Assembly (NCBI GenBank): GCA_023954475.1
Contig: JAMLHW010000006.1
Span: forward strand, 185,547-249,546
Reading direction: 5' to 3'
Length of the DNA stretch: 64,000 nt
Origin: Anaerolineae bacterium
GTDB taxonomy: Bacteria > Chloroflexota > Anaerolineae > Promineifilales > Promineifilaceae
Shown here one piece after another: positions 48,846 to 58,200 of the stretch. Position 1 is the first letter of the stretch. Every line of letters begins with the position of its first letter. The notes under the pieces are model-generated. The model made no database searches and was not told the DNA's origin. It saw nothing but the letters and a program-made list of their open reading frames with translations. The translations under genes and the position numbers were made by a program.

Positions 48846-49577
48846 TTATTTTTGTTTCGGCCGATCGCCGGTTTCGGCCGAAGCATTTTGCGCTTTTAGT
48901 TCCTCGTCAGTCAATTCACGATCCTCCACGCCTTCCAATTCCGCGACAAAATAGATCGCCATGTCAAACGCTGACCGCGTGTAATCCAGCACCTTGGCAA
49001 AGCCTTCGTCCGACAGCTTGCGTGCCGCATCGTGGCGACGCAGAATGCTGACGAACTGCCGTTCGCGCTCGTATTGCAGCGACACGCGACCGACGCCCCA
49101 ATTATTGAGAATACGCCAGATGCCGGGATTATAGGCCCGTGTCGTGCGCATCACGAACGGCACCGGATCATGCCGGGCGATCAGCGCCGCCATGCGCAGC
49201 AGTAGCTCGAATGAGAGCGCCGCTGTCCCGTTTTCTACACCTTCGAGCAGCGATTTGTCGTCGAGGTTCATCGCCTCACTCAATTCATCCAGAGTCAATC
49301 CGGCAACCTCGCGTGAATCGCGGATGAATGCGCCGGTTTCCTTCATCAGATCGAGTTGTGCGCCGACGCCGGGAATGAAGGACCGTTCACCGGCGAAGAT
49401 ATACTCACCGGCACGCACAGCTGTGCGAAACGCGCCGACGGTCATATCGGCCGGTAGTTGAAACAAACGCCCGATGACGCCGGTAGGGCTGGCGCCGACA
49501 ACGCGAAAGATGGGCCGATCGGCCGATTCTGTTTGTGATTGCTCGTTTTCCTGTGGATTTTCAGTAGATTCAGACAT
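48846..49577 (-). CDS. XRE-family HTH protein with C-terminal extension
   Basis: 243 residues from the ATG at 49577 (GGGAG upstream). The HTH lies at ~residues 85-140: TGAFIRDSREVAGLTLDELSEAMNLDDKSLLEGVENGTAALSFELLLRMAALI. Both flanks are less conserved; the C-terminal part (SAFDMAIYFVAELEGVEDRELTDEEL) is acidic. XRE-type regulators bind palindromic operators. The target cannot be read. Possible operator neighbours are the divergent lipocalin-like gene and its promoter at 49663-49691. Confidence 0.78.
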   Translation of the reverse strand: MSESTENPQENEQSQTESADRPIFRVVGASPTGVIGRLFQLPADMTVGAFRTAVRAGEYIFAGERSFIPGVGAQLDLMKETGAFIRDSREVAGLTLDELSEAMNLDDKSLLEGVENGTAALSFELLLRMAALIARHDPVPFVMRTTRAYNPGIWRILNNWGVGRVSLQYERERQFVSILRRHDAARKLSDEGFAKVLDYTRSAFDMAIYFVAELEGVEDRELTDEELKAQNASAETGDRPKQK

Positions 49578-49662
49578 TGAATGCTCCCAAATGCTGTTAG
49601 CGATTGTCCACATTTTAACATACTCTCACGGCGGGACACCACGCTTGGTTCGGCCGAATCAG

Positions 49663-49691
49663 TTGCTTCAACGACACCGCCCCTTTATCAT
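49663..49691 (+). promoter_or_regulatory. Promoter of the lipocalin-like gene, leaderless
   Basis: TTGCTT (49663-49668), a 17-base spacer and TATCAT (49686-49691) form a standard sigma-70-type pair. The ATG at 49698 follows after six bases, at the expected start of transcription, and no Shine-Dalgarno is present. The mRNA is probably leaderless. Confidence 0.55.
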
Positions 49692-49697
49692 ATTCAA

Positions 49698-50168
49698 ATG
49701 ACTTCAGCGACGGTATCGAACGTAACGCAAGTGGACGTGGTAGGGTGTTGGCGGCTGCAAACGTGTACATTCCAGGCTGCCGACAACACGATCTCTTATC
49801 CGTTTGGCGCACAGCCGGACGGTCTGTTGATCTATGCCGCTAATGGCTGGATGTCGGTACAGATCATGCGCGTCAATCGGCCGAATTTTGCATCCGGTAT
49901 TCAACTCGGCGGCACAGATGCAGAAATCCGGGTCGCTTTCGAGGGATACAATGCGTATTTCGGCCGCTATGAAGTCGATGTAAGCGCCGGTATCATCACC
50001 CATCACGCTGTCGGCAATCTCTATCCCAACGGCATCGCCACCGTTCGCCGCCGTTTTTTCCGGCTCAGCGGCGACACCCTGACATTGACCACACCGTCCA
50101 TGCACCTGGGACGTGACGCAGCGGTGGGTACGCTGATCTGGCGGCGCATTCACAATCAGCCCCATTGA
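49698..50168 (+). CDS. Lipocalin-like domain protein
   Basis: 156 residues from the ATG at 49698. VDVVGCWRLQTCTFQ at the start and FGAQPDGLLIYAANGWMSVQIM are typical of the bacterial lipocalin-like family (PF13924 type), a single beta-barrel domain. EGYNAYFGRYEVDVSAGIITHHAVGNLYPN and GDTLTLTTPSM continue the barrel. Members may bind small ligands; no enzyme activity is known to me. The longer frame from 49581 lacks protein character and runs through the promoter. Confidence 0.75.
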   Translation: MTSATVSNVTQVDVVGCWRLQTCTFQAADNTISYPFGAQPDGLLIYAANGWMSVQIMRVNRPNFASGIQLGGTDAEIRVAFEGYNAYFGRYEVDVSAGIITHHAVGNLYPNGIATVRRRFFRLSGDTLTLTTPSMHLGRDAAVGTLIWRRIHNQPH

Positions 50169-50273
50169 CCTGATCGAACCCGGTAAAACAGGTAAAATGG
50201 GGCAAAAATCCATTCATCTACAAAATCTGGCGTTCAGCACCATTCGGCCGAAACGCTGTTTTGGAGTTACTTT

Positions 50274-50747
50274 ATGACCAATTCCCCAAACTATGTGACA
50301 GCAGAAGGATTGCAAAATCTGAAAGACGAACTGACAGAGCGCACCGAGGTGCGTCGCGTCGAGATTGCCGAACGATTGCACGCGGCAATCAAGATGGGCG
50401 ATCTAAAGGAAAATGCTGACTATCACGCCGCCAAGGAAGATCAAGCGTTTAACGAAGGCCGAATTCAGCGCCTGGAAGACGCCATTCTCAATGCGGTGCT
50501 CATCGATGAGAATACGCCAACCGACCGCGTGCGTTTGGGCAGTACGGTTACCATTGCCGAAGTTGATTACGAGGACGAAGAAGAAACGTATCGCATTGTT
50601 GGCCCGCAGGAAGCTGATCCCGGTGCCGGCTTAATTTCCAATGTGTCACCTATCGCCACGGCGTTGTTGGGCGCTCGCGTTGGGGATGTCGTGACCGCTG
50701 CGACGCCCGGCGGTGACATCGACTTCAAGGTGATCAGCATTTCCTGA
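50274..50747 (+). CDS. greA: Transcription elongation factor GreA
   Basis: 157 residues. The N-terminal coiled coil has the hallmark YVTAEGLQNLKDELTERTEVRRVEIAERLHAAIKMGDLKENADYHAAKEDQAFNEGRI, including the acidic tip (D-L-x-E-N-A-D-Y) that stimulates RNA cleavage by stalled polymerase. The FKBP-like C-domain follows (VRLGSTVTIAEVDYEDEEETYRIVG). GGAG precedes the ATG by about 8 bases. Length is normal. It ends before a stem-loop terminator. Confidence 0.95.
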   Translation: MTNSPNYVTAEGLQNLKDELTERTEVRRVEIAERLHAAIKMGDLKENADYHAAKEDQAFNEGRIQRLEDAILNAVLIDENTPTDRVRLGSTVTIAEVDYEDEEETYRIVGPQEADPGAGLISNVSPIATALLGARVGDVVTAATPGGDIDFKVISIS

Positions 50748-50760
50748 CAACGTAGCCGTA

Positions 50761-50794
50761 GAAACCGAGTTTTTTCGGAGAAACTCGGTTTCTC
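50761..50794. terminator. Stem-loop terminator after greA (GAAACCGAGTTTT family)
   Basis: GAAACCGAGTTTTTT pairs with AGAAACTCGGTTTC around TCGG. It lies 13 bases after the greA stop and just before the dehalogenase gene. It belongs to the same family as 12643-12676 and 48548-48578. Confidence 0.7.
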
Positions 50795-50808
50795 AGAAAG
50801 CATAACTT

Positions 50809-51717
50809 ATGGACATCCTGCGCACACCAGACAGCCGTTTCAAAAACCTGCCTGATTTTCCCTACGAACCACATTACACTGAGGTCGATGGACTCCGAAT
50901 GGCGCACGTCGAAGCCGGGTCACGGGATGGCGAAATCGTCCTGCTGCTGCACGGCGAACCGACATGGTCGTTTCTCTACCGGCACATGATCCCGATTGTT
51001 GCGGATGCCGGTTTTCGGCCGATAGCCCCCGACATGCCCGGTTTCGGCCGATCAGACAAACCCGCCGACCGCAGCATCTACAGTTACCAGCAACTGGTCG
51101 ACTGGATGACCAACTGGCTGCTCGCCAACGATTTCAGCGACATCACGCTCGTCTGTCAGGACTGGGGATCGCTGATCGGTTTGCGCATGGCGGCAGAAAA
51201 TCCGGAACGCTTCGCCCGCATCGTCGTTGCCAACGGCGGTTTGCCGACGGGCGACTTTCCGATGCCGCCGGAGTTTTTGCAATGGCAGTCGTTTTCACAG
51301 CAGGTGTCGAAATTTCAAGTCGGCCGATTAGTCAGTCGTGGCTGCACAAATCCGCTCAGCAACGACGTAATTGCCGGTTACGATGCCCCATTTCCCGATG
51401 AGTCATACAAGGAAGGGCCGCGCATTTTGCCGTCGCTCGTGCCGACCGCAGCGGATGATCCGGCGACCAAACCAAACCGCAAAGCGTTTATGGCGCTGCG
51501 CCGCTGGGATAAGCCGTTTCTGACCGCATTTAGCGACGGCGACCCGATTACGCGTGGCGCTGATTTGCTGTTCCAAAAGCATGTACCCGGCGCGGCAGGG
51601 CAACCGCACACAACCATTGTCGGGGCCGGACATTTTTTGCAGGAAGAAAGAGGGCCGGAACTGGCGCGGATTGTTGTCGACTTTATGCAGCGCAATCCAC
51701 TGCCTGATCAGGAGTAA
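50809..51717 (+). CDS. Haloalkane dehalogenase-like alpha/beta hydrolase (HLD-I type)
   Basis: 302 residues. LLLHGEPTWSFLYRHMIP carries the oxyanion region with the halide-binding Trp. VCQDWGSLIGLRMA holds the nucleophile Asp. FSDGDPITRG supplies the acid and GAGHFLQEE the His. PDMPGFGRSDKPADRSIYSYQ is typical of subfamily I, which attacks terminal carbon-halogen bonds. It should release an alcohol and a halide, but the halogenated substrate in nature is unknown. No clear Shine-Dalgarno. The dehydrogenase gene follows after 3 bases, so the pair is an operon. Confidence 0.9.
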   Translation: MDILRTPDSRFKNLPDFPYEPHYTEVDGLRMAHVEAGSRDGEIVLLLHGEPTWSFLYRHMIPIVADAGFRPIAPDMPGFGRSDKPADRSIYSYQQLVDWMTNWLLANDFSDITLVCQDWGSLIGLRMAAENPERFARIVVANGGLPTGDFPMPPEFLQWQSFSQQVSKFQVGRLVSRGCTNPLSNDVIAGYDAPFPDESYKEGPRILPSLVPTAADDPATKPNRKAFMALRRWDKPFLTAFSDGDPITRGADLLFQKHVPGAAGQPHTTIVGAGHFLQEERGPELARIVVDFMQRNPLPDQE

Positions 51718-51720
51718 GTG

Positions 51721-52857
51721 ATGGCTATTTGGAATGAAGAACACCAAATGTTTCGCGACGCGATGCGGCAGTTCGTTTCGGCCGAAATTGTGCCTCACTA
51801 CGACCAATGGGAGAAAGACGGCATTGTCGCCCGTGAAGCCTGGCTGAAAGCCGGTGCAATGGGCTTTTTGTCAATGGATGTTCCCGAACAGTATGGTGGC
51901 ATGGGCGTCGATGATTTTCGCTTCCATGCCATCGTCATTGAGGAACTTTCTCGTGCCAACTGCAACAGCATTGGCTTCGCCATCCATACCGACATGTCCG
52001 TACCCTATATTTTGCGGCTTGGCACTGAGGAACAAAAGCGGCGCTGGTTGCCCGACGCGGTAGACGGCACAGGCATCGTCGCCATCGCTATGACTGAACC
52101 GAACGCCGGTAGCGATCTGCGTGGCATCCGCACGACGGCAGTACGAGACGGCGGTGACTTCGTCATTAACGGCCAAAAGACGTTCATTTCCAACGGTATT
52201 TTGGCCGACCGCGTCGTCGTTTTCGCTAAAACCGATCCCGACTCCGGCTCACGCGGCATGTCGCTGTTCGTCATCGAGCGCGGCATGGACGGTTTTGAAC
52301 GAGGCCGCAATCTGGAAAAGGCCGGTCTGCACGCGCAAGATACGGCCGAATTGTATTTCGACAATGTGCGCGTTTCGGCCGACCATCTGCTGGGCGAATT
52401 GGGACAGGGCTTTTTCTATTTGATGCATGGCTTGCCGCGCGAACGGCTGGCGCTGGCGATTGGTGGTCTGGCAAATGCCGAAGCTGCATTCGAATGGACG
52501 CTCATGTACGTCAAGGAACGTACCGCTTTCGGCCGACCGATCGGCAAGTTCCAGCATTCGCGCTTCGCCATGGCGGAGATGAAAACGGAGTTGACGATTG
52601 CCCGCACGTTTATCGACGCGTGTATCATGGCGTTGGTAGAAGGAAGCCTATCGGCCGAAAAAGCTGCCATGGCCAAATATTGGATCACTGATTTGCAAAA
52701 TCGCGTGGTCGACCAATGTCTGCAACTGCACGGCGGTTACGGCTACATGGAAGAGTATCCCATTGCCCGTGCCTGGCGCGACGCCCGCGTACAGCGCATT
52801 TACGGCGGTACCAATGAGATTATGAAGGAAGTGATTGGACGCTCTTTAGGTCTTTAG
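51721..52857 (+). CDS. Acyl-CoA dehydrogenase
   Basis: 378 residues from the ATG at 51721 (AGGAG 7 bases before). IAMTEPNAGSDLRGIRTTAVRDGGDFVINGQKTFISNG covers FAD and substrate contacts. RERLALAIGGLANAEAAFEWTLMYVKERTAFGRPIGKFQ, LHGGYGYMEEYPIARAWRDARV and IYGGTNEIMKEVIGRSL close the C-terminal domain. The MCAD catalytic Glu position (IYEGT) is Gly here, consistent with long-chain or isovaleryl-type enzymes whose Glu sits elsewhere. It follows the dehalogenase directly and may act in the same degradative route. Confidence 0.92.
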   Translation: MAIWNEEHQMFRDAMRQFVSAEIVPHYDQWEKDGIVAREAWLKAGAMGFLSMDVPEQYGGMGVDDFRFHAIVIEELSRANCNSIGFAIHTDMSVPYILRLGTEEQKRRWLPDAVDGTGIVAIAMTEPNAGSDLRGIRTTAVRDGGDFVINGQKTFISNGILADRVVVFAKTDPDSGSRGMSLFVIERGMDGFERGRNLEKAGLHAQDTAELYFDNVRVSADHLLGELGQGFFYLMHGLPRERLALAIGGLANAEAAFEWTLMYVKERTAFGRPIGKFQHSRFAMAEMKTELTIARTFIDACIMALVEGSLSAEKAAMAKYWITDLQNRVVDQCLQLHGGYGYMEEYPIARAWRDARVQRIYGGTNEIMKEVIGRSLGL

Positions 52858-52866
52858 CAGGGAATT

Positions 52867-52920
52867 GGGCAGAAGGGAAAGGAAAAAGTGCCCTTTCCTC
52901 TGCTCCCTTTTCCCTTTTCT
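52867..52920 (+). terminator. Stem-loop before the SRAP gene
   Basis: GGGCAGAAGGGAAAGG pairs imperfectly with CCCTTTCCTCTGCTCCC around AAAAAGTG, followed by TTTTCCCTTTTCT. It lies nine bases after the dehydrogenase stop. Confidence 0.5.
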
Positions 52921-52931
52921 CCGAGGTGATT

Positions 52932-53603
52932 ATGTGTGGACGCTTTAACCTGTTTGCTTCGGCCGAAGAAGTCGCAGCCCTGTTTGATCTGATGGCGGTG
53001 CCGTTACTTGCGCCGCGCTACAACATCGCGCCAACTCAGCCGGTCGCCGCTGTGCGCCTCCATCCGCATACGCGCCAACGCGAGCTGACCCACTTCGTCT
53101 GGGGTCTGATTCCGAGTTGGGCGCAAGACCCCAAAATCGGATTGCGCATGATCAATGCCCGATCAGAGACGGCGGCAGAAAAACCGTCATTTCGCAATGC
53201 ATTCAAGCGGCGGCGCTGCCTGATCCCGGCCAGCGGTTTCTACGAATGGGCAAAGTTGAACGACGGCAAACAGCCGATGCATATTCAGTTACGAGATCAG
53301 TCGGTTATGGCGCTGGCGGGATTGTACGAATATTGGAGCAGTGCGGACGGTTCGGAAATTGAATCGTGCACAATTTTGACGACACGACCTAATGAATTCA
53401 TGCAGACGATTCACAACCGGATGCCGGTGATCGTTGATTCAGCCGATTTTGATCTCTGGCTCGATCCCGACGCCCCACTGGCCGCATTGCCGGCGCTGTT
53501 TGAACCATTTTCGGCCGAACGCATGACCGCTTATCCCGTCAGCACTGTCGTCAATTCGCCGCGCAACGACGATCCGGTGTGCATCGCGCCGCTAACAGTA
53601 TAA
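52932..53603 (+). CDS. SRAP (HMCES/YedK-like) abasic-site-processing protein
   Basis: 223 residues from the ATG at 52932, so Cys2 becomes the N-terminal catalytic residue after Met removal (MCGRFNLF). YNIAPTQPVAAVR, FVWGLIPSWAQDPKIGLRMINARSETAAEKPSFRNAFKRRRCLIPASGFYEWAK and IHNRMPVIV contain the other conserved Asn, Glu and His. SRAP proteins form a thiazolidine crosslink with abasic sites in single-stranded DNA and protect them during replication. GAGGTGATT is a weak ribosome site. Usually SOS-linked; no LexA box was found by eye. Confidence 0.93.
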   Translation: MCGRFNLFASAEEVAALFDLMAVPLLAPRYNIAPTQPVAAVRLHPHTRQRELTHFVWGLIPSWAQDPKIGLRMINARSETAAEKPSFRNAFKRRRCLIPASGFYEWAKLNDGKQPMHIQLRDQSVMALAGLYEYWSSADGSEIESCTILTTRPNEFMQTIHNRMPVIVDSADFDLWLDPDAPLAALPALFEPFSAERMTAYPVSTVVNSPRNDDPVCIAPLTV

Positions 53604-53606
53604 AAC

Positions 53607-53670
53607 AGGTGACAGTCACTTGCAGCATGTAAGCGTGTGATACGCGCCCCTGGAAAAAGTGACTGTCACC
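53607..53670. repeat. Dispersed palindrome AGGTGACAGTCACTT / AAGTGACTGTCACC, long loop
   Basis: The arms at 53607-53621 and 53657-53670 are exactly complementary over 14 bases, with a 35-base loop. The sequence matches the hairpin at 40604-40636. It occupies the gap between the convergent SRAP and trans-sulfuration genes and may terminate both. Confidence 0.75.
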
Positions 53671-54790
53671 CAAGCGCTGCCTCCAAATCGGCCGTCAGAT
53701 CATCGACATGCTCCAGCCCAACCGACAGGCGCAGCAAGGTATCCGGAGTCGGACTGTGCGGCCCTTCGATTGAAGCGCGATGTTCGATCAGGCTCTCGAC
53801 GCCGCCCAGGCTGGTCGCCCGCGTGATCAACTTGACGTTGGCGGCAACGTGCATGGCTGCTTCGGCCGAACCGACCACCTCAAACGACAGCATCGCACCA
53901 AAGCCGCCTTGCATCTGCCGCTGCGCCACGTCGTGATTGATGTGCGCCGCCAAGCCGGGGTAATGTACCTGACTCACGCCGGGATGTCGGGCTAGAAAGG
54001 CAGCCAGTGTTGCTGCCGTCGCTGTTTGCTCCCGTACCCGCAGCGGCATTGTCGGCAAACTGCGCAGCAACAGCCAGCAATCGAATGGTGAGGGGACGGC
54101 CCCCGACAAAAGCTGAATCGAACGCAATTGTTCTGCCAAAGCACCATCTTCAGCTAGTATCAACGCCCCGCCCAGAACGTCACTGTGTCCGCCGAAATAT
54201 TTCGTCGTCGAATGCATGACGACATCGACGCCGAGTGCCAGCGGTTTTTGCCAGACTGGCGTCGCCCAGGTGTTATCGACAGCGGTTAAAATATCGCGTT
54301 CCTGGGCAATGGCGGCAATGGCGGTGATGTCGGCAATGTTCAGCGAAGGGTTTGTGGGAGATTCGATCCAGATGAGACGCGTATTCGGCCGAATAGCCCG
54401 TTCCACATTTGCCGCGACACGCATATCGACTGCAGTTGCTGCCAATCCCCAACGTGCCATGATGGTCGTTACCAGATCACGCGAGCCGTGATACAAGTCA
54501 GTCGGGATAATGACATGGTCGCCCGAACGCAGCGTCTGTAGCAACGCAGCAGTTGCGGCCATGCCGGAGGCAAACGCCATGGCTGCTGCGCCGCCCTCCA
54601 TGGCTGCCAACGCCTCTTCCCACTGCATCCGATTGGGATTTTCGCTGCGCGTGTAGACAAATTCATGGATGTAACTGCCGTCACGATCCCGTTCAAATGT
54701 GGTTGACAGTGTAATCGACGGCGTCACGGCGCCGGTTCCGGATTCGACAGCACGACCGGCGTGGACGGCTATGGTTTCTATGTGTTCCAT
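53666..54790 (-). CDS. PLP-dependent trans-sulfuration enzyme (cystathionine gamma-synthase type)
   Basis: 374 residues from the ATG at 54790 (AGGAG upstream). The Cys/Met-metabolism PLP family is clear: YTRSENPNRMQWEEALAAMEGGAAAMAFASGMAA, IWIESPTNPSLNIADI, VDNTWATPVWQKPLALGVDVVMHSTTKYFGGHSD with the Schiff-base Lys in STTKY, and LSVGLEHVDDLTADLEAAL. It makes or splits cystathionine, or acts as a sulfhydrylase. These are not separable by eye. It is divergent from the riboswitch-controlled metH gene, so the two may jointly serve methionine synthesis. Confidence 0.88.
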   Translation of the reverse strand: MEHIETIAVHAGRAVESGTGAVTPSITLSTTFERDRDGSYIHEFVYTRSENPNRMQWEEALAAMEGGAAAMAFASGMAATAALLQTLRSGDHVIIPTDLYHGSRDLVTTIMARWGLAATAVDMRVAANVERAIRPNTRLIWIESPTNPSLNIADITAIAAIAQERDILTAVDNTWATPVWQKPLALGVDVVMHSTTKYFGGHSDVLGGALILAEDGALAEQLRSIQLLSGAVPSPFDCWLLLRSLPTMPLRVREQTATAATLAAFLARHPGVSQVHYPGLAAHINHDVAQRQMQGGFGAMLSFEVVGSAEAAMHVAANVKLITRATSLGGVESLIEHRASIEGPHSPTPDTLLRLSVGLEHVDDLTADLEAALG

Positions 54791-54990
54791 TCTGCTGCTC
54801 CTGTTATGTTGTGCGTGATTGTAAACCGTAATGCTGTCAGCAACGACATACCGGATGCCTTGACGCTGTCGGAACAACCGTTTGAATGGTAAATGAAACG
54901 GCCATGTCTGATTTGACAGGGTGGGGCGTCGTCGTTACACTAAAGTGACATTGACAACTTGATAGCAGTTTCGGCCGAAAATCGGCCGAA

Positions 54991-55075
54991 CTCATCCAGA
55001 GAGGCAGAGGGACCGGCCCGTTGAAGCCTCGGCAACCCCGCAAGGCGGTAGGTGCCAACTCCGGACAGATGAGAG
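54991..55075 (+). promoter_or_regulatory. SAM-I (S-box) riboswitch aptamer upstream of metH
   Basis: The aptamer matches the S-box consensus: P1 left CTCATC, CAGAGAGGCAGAGGGAC, CGGCCCGTTGAAGCCTCGGCAACC, a short P4 stem, GGTGCCAACTCC, then P1 right GATGAG. It binds S-adenosylmethionine. Two adjacent TCGGCCGA copies precede it. It controls the methionine synthase gene about 175 bases downstream. Confidence 0.93.
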
Positions 55076-55085
55076 ACCTTGATAG

Positions 55086-55108
55086 CCTCTCATGACGAGA
55101 GGTTTTTT
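55086..55108 (+). terminator. SAM-controlled terminator of the metH leader
   Basis: CCTCTC pairs with GAGAGG around ATGAC and is followed by TTTTTT. The left arm also overlaps CTCTCAT (55087-55093), which can pair with ATGAGAG (55069-55075) in the aptamer 3' side. With SAM bound the P1 helix forms and the terminator folds. Without SAM the antiterminator forms and metH is read. Confidence 0.88.
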
Positions 55109-55210
55109 ATTGTAGTTTGATGGTGAGTTAGTTTGATAGTTGGATGGTGGGTTGGTTTGTCGATTGGTCAGCCAGACCGTCAAACCATCCAACCAATAGA
55201 CTATCAGCCT

Positions 55211-55241
55211 CCTTTCCGAAATCCAAAATCAAAAATCCGAT
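55211..55241. repeat. Dispersed ATCCGAAATCC-type repeat before metH
   Basis: TTTCCGAAATCCAAAATCAA and ATCCGATATTC belong to the same word family as 31441-31510. They sit immediately before the metH start and may have placed sequence between the riboswitch and the gene. Confidence 0.45.
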
Positions 55242-55248
55242 ATTCTTT

Positions 55249-58200
55249 ATGTCCCAACTCAAACAACTCCTCGACGAACGCATCCTGATCATCGACGGCG
55301 CAATGGGATCGATGTTGCAGACCTATCGGCTGAATGAAGCTGATTTTTGTGGTGAACGCTTTGCTGACTGGCCCAGCGACATTCAGGGCAACAACGAGGC
55401 GCTCAATCTGACACAGCCCGACATTATCCGCGCCATCTACACGGCATACCTCAAAGCGGGTGCGGACATCATCACGACCAACACATTCAACGCCAACCGC
55501 TTCTCGCTCGGTGAATACGGCATGGGCGATTTGGCGTATGAAATTAATATCGCCGCCGCGCAGCTCGCGGTTGAGGCGCGTGCGGAATTTCAAGCTGAGC
55601 AACCGAAATCTGACACCTCAGATCCCAAATTCATCGCCGGTTCGCTTGGCCCGATGAACAAAACGCTGAGCATTTCGGCCGATGTCAATGATCCCGGTTA
55701 CCGCGACGTGACGTTCGACGAAGTGGCGGCAGCGTACAAAGACGCCGCGCGTGGCCTGATGGACGGCGGCGTAGATATTCTGCTGATCGAGACGATCTTC
55801 GACACACTCAACGCCAAAGCTGCCATTTTTGGCGTACTCGACCTATTCGAAGAGCGCGGCGCAGAACTGCCGTTGATGATCTCGATGACCATTGTCGACA
55901 ACAGTGGCCGCAATTTGTCCGGTCAGACCGTCGATGCGTTCTGGTACTCAATTCAGCACGCCAAGCCGCTGATAGTCGGCCTCAACTGCTCATTAGGCGT
56001 CGAAGCGTTTCGCGACTACGTGCATACGCTGGCGAATATCGCCGACACCTACATTTCGCTCTATCCCAACGCCGGATTGCCTAACGAGTTCGGCGATTTC
56101 GATGATACGCCGGAACATATGACGCACTTTTTGCAGGAGTATGCCGAAGCCGGATTGCTCAATCTGGCCGGCGGTTGCTGCGGCACAACCCCGGCACACA
56201 TCAAGCTGTTTGCCGAGACGATTCGCACCGTCGCGCCCCGTCCATTGCCGACCGATTTGCCCCGTTTCGCCACATTTAGCGGCCTTGAACCGCTCGTCGT
56301 GCGCCCTGAGAGCAATTTTATCAACGTCGGAGAACGCACCAATGTCACTGGCTCGCGCCGTTTCGCTCGTCTGATTCGCGAGGGTGATTACCAGGCGGCG
56401 CTGAGTGTGGCGCGGCAGCAGGTGGAGAGCGGAGCGCAAATTATCGATGTCAATATGGATGAAGGGTTGCTCGATTCTGAGGCGGCGATGGAACGGTTTT
56501 TGAAGCTGGTTTCGGCCGAACCCGATATTGCCCGCGTGCCGATCATGATCGACTCGTCCAAATGGTCAGTCATCGAAGCGGGGTTGAAATGCGTACAGGG
56601 CAAAAGTATCGTCAATTCCATCAGCCTCAAAGAAGGTGAAGCGGCGTTTATCGAACACGCCAGGCTAGCACGCAAATATGGTGCAGCGGTGATCGTGATG
56701 GCGTTCGACGAAGATGGTCAGGCTGATACGATTGAGCGTAAAACGTCGATTTGTGCCCGTTCGTACCGCATTTTGACCGAGCAAATCGGTTTTGCGCCGC
56801 AAAATATCATCTTTGATCCCAATATTTTCGCCATTGCTACCGGCATCGAGGAGCACAATCGCTACGGCATCGACTTTATCGAAGCGACGCGCTGGATTAA
56901 GCACAATTTGCCGCATGCGTTGGTCAGCGGCGGTGTCAGCAACATTTCGTTTTCGTTTCGCGGCAATGAAACGGTGCGCGAAGCGATTCACGCGGCTTTC
57001 CTTTATCACGCAGTGCATGCCGGCATGGATATGGGCATCGTCAATGCTGGCCAGATCGAAGTGTACGCCGAGGTCGATCCGCCTTTGCTGGAACGAGTTG
57101 AAGACGTGCTGTTCAATCGACGGTTGGATGCAACTGATCGCCTGGTGGAGTTTGCGGAAACGGTCAAAGGCACGGCGAAGACACGCGTGGTTGATCTGAG
57201 TTGGCGGGAAGCACCGGTGCAGCAGCGGCTGGCACATGCGCTGGTAAAAGGTATTACGGACTGGATTGTCGAAGACACTGAAGAAGCGCGGTTGTTGTAT
57301 GATCGGCCGATTGAGGTGATCGAAGGGCCGCTGATGGACGGCATGAACATCGTCGGAGATTTGTTTGGCTCCGGCAAAATGTTTTTGCCGCAAGTGGTCA
57401 AATCGGCCCGTGTCATGAAACAATCAGTCGCCCACTTGATTCCGTTTATCGAAGCGGAAAAACTGGAAAGCGGCGATACGAGCAGCAACGGCAAAATTTT
57501 GCTGGCGACGGTTAAAGGAGACGTTCACGACATCGGCAAGAATATCGTCGGCGTTGTGCTCGGTTGCAACAATTACGATGTGATTGATCTGGGCGTGATG
57601 GTTTCGGCGCAGACGATTCTGGAGACGGCACGGCGCGAAAATGTTGACATCATCGGCTTGAGCGGGTTGATTACGCCGTCGCTCGAGGAAATGAGGCATG
57701 TTTCGGCCGAAATGCAGCGCCAAGGGTTCACCATTCCGCTGTTAATCGGCGGTGCAACGACGTCCAAAGTCCACACCGCGCTGAAGATCGAACCTAACTA
57801 CCAAAATGGCCCAACTGTCCATGTTGTTGACGCATCACGTGCCGTCAGTGTGGCGTCACACTTGTTGAGCCGCGATTTGCACGACGACTACGTCGCAGAA
57901 GTGCGTGACGAATACGCTCGTTTGCGCGAATTGCGTGGCAATCGCACGGCACGCAAAAAACTGGTTGCAATCGAGCAGGCACGCGCCAACAAGCTCAAGA
58001 TTGATTGGGACGATTACTTGCCGCCGGTGCCAAATGTGCTCGGCATTCAGGTGTTCGACGATTATCCGCTGGAAGACATCGTATCGTATATCGATTGGAC
58101 GCCGTTTTTCGCAACGTGGGAACTGGCGGGCAAATATCCGCGCATTCTCGACGATCCCACAGTGGGCGAGGCGGCACGCAACCTGTATGCAGATGCGCAG

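Noticed and set aside
55144..55248. N-terminal extension of metH from 55144
   Set aside because: The added residues come from a repeat-rich leader; conserved MetH sequence starts just after the ATG at 55249.
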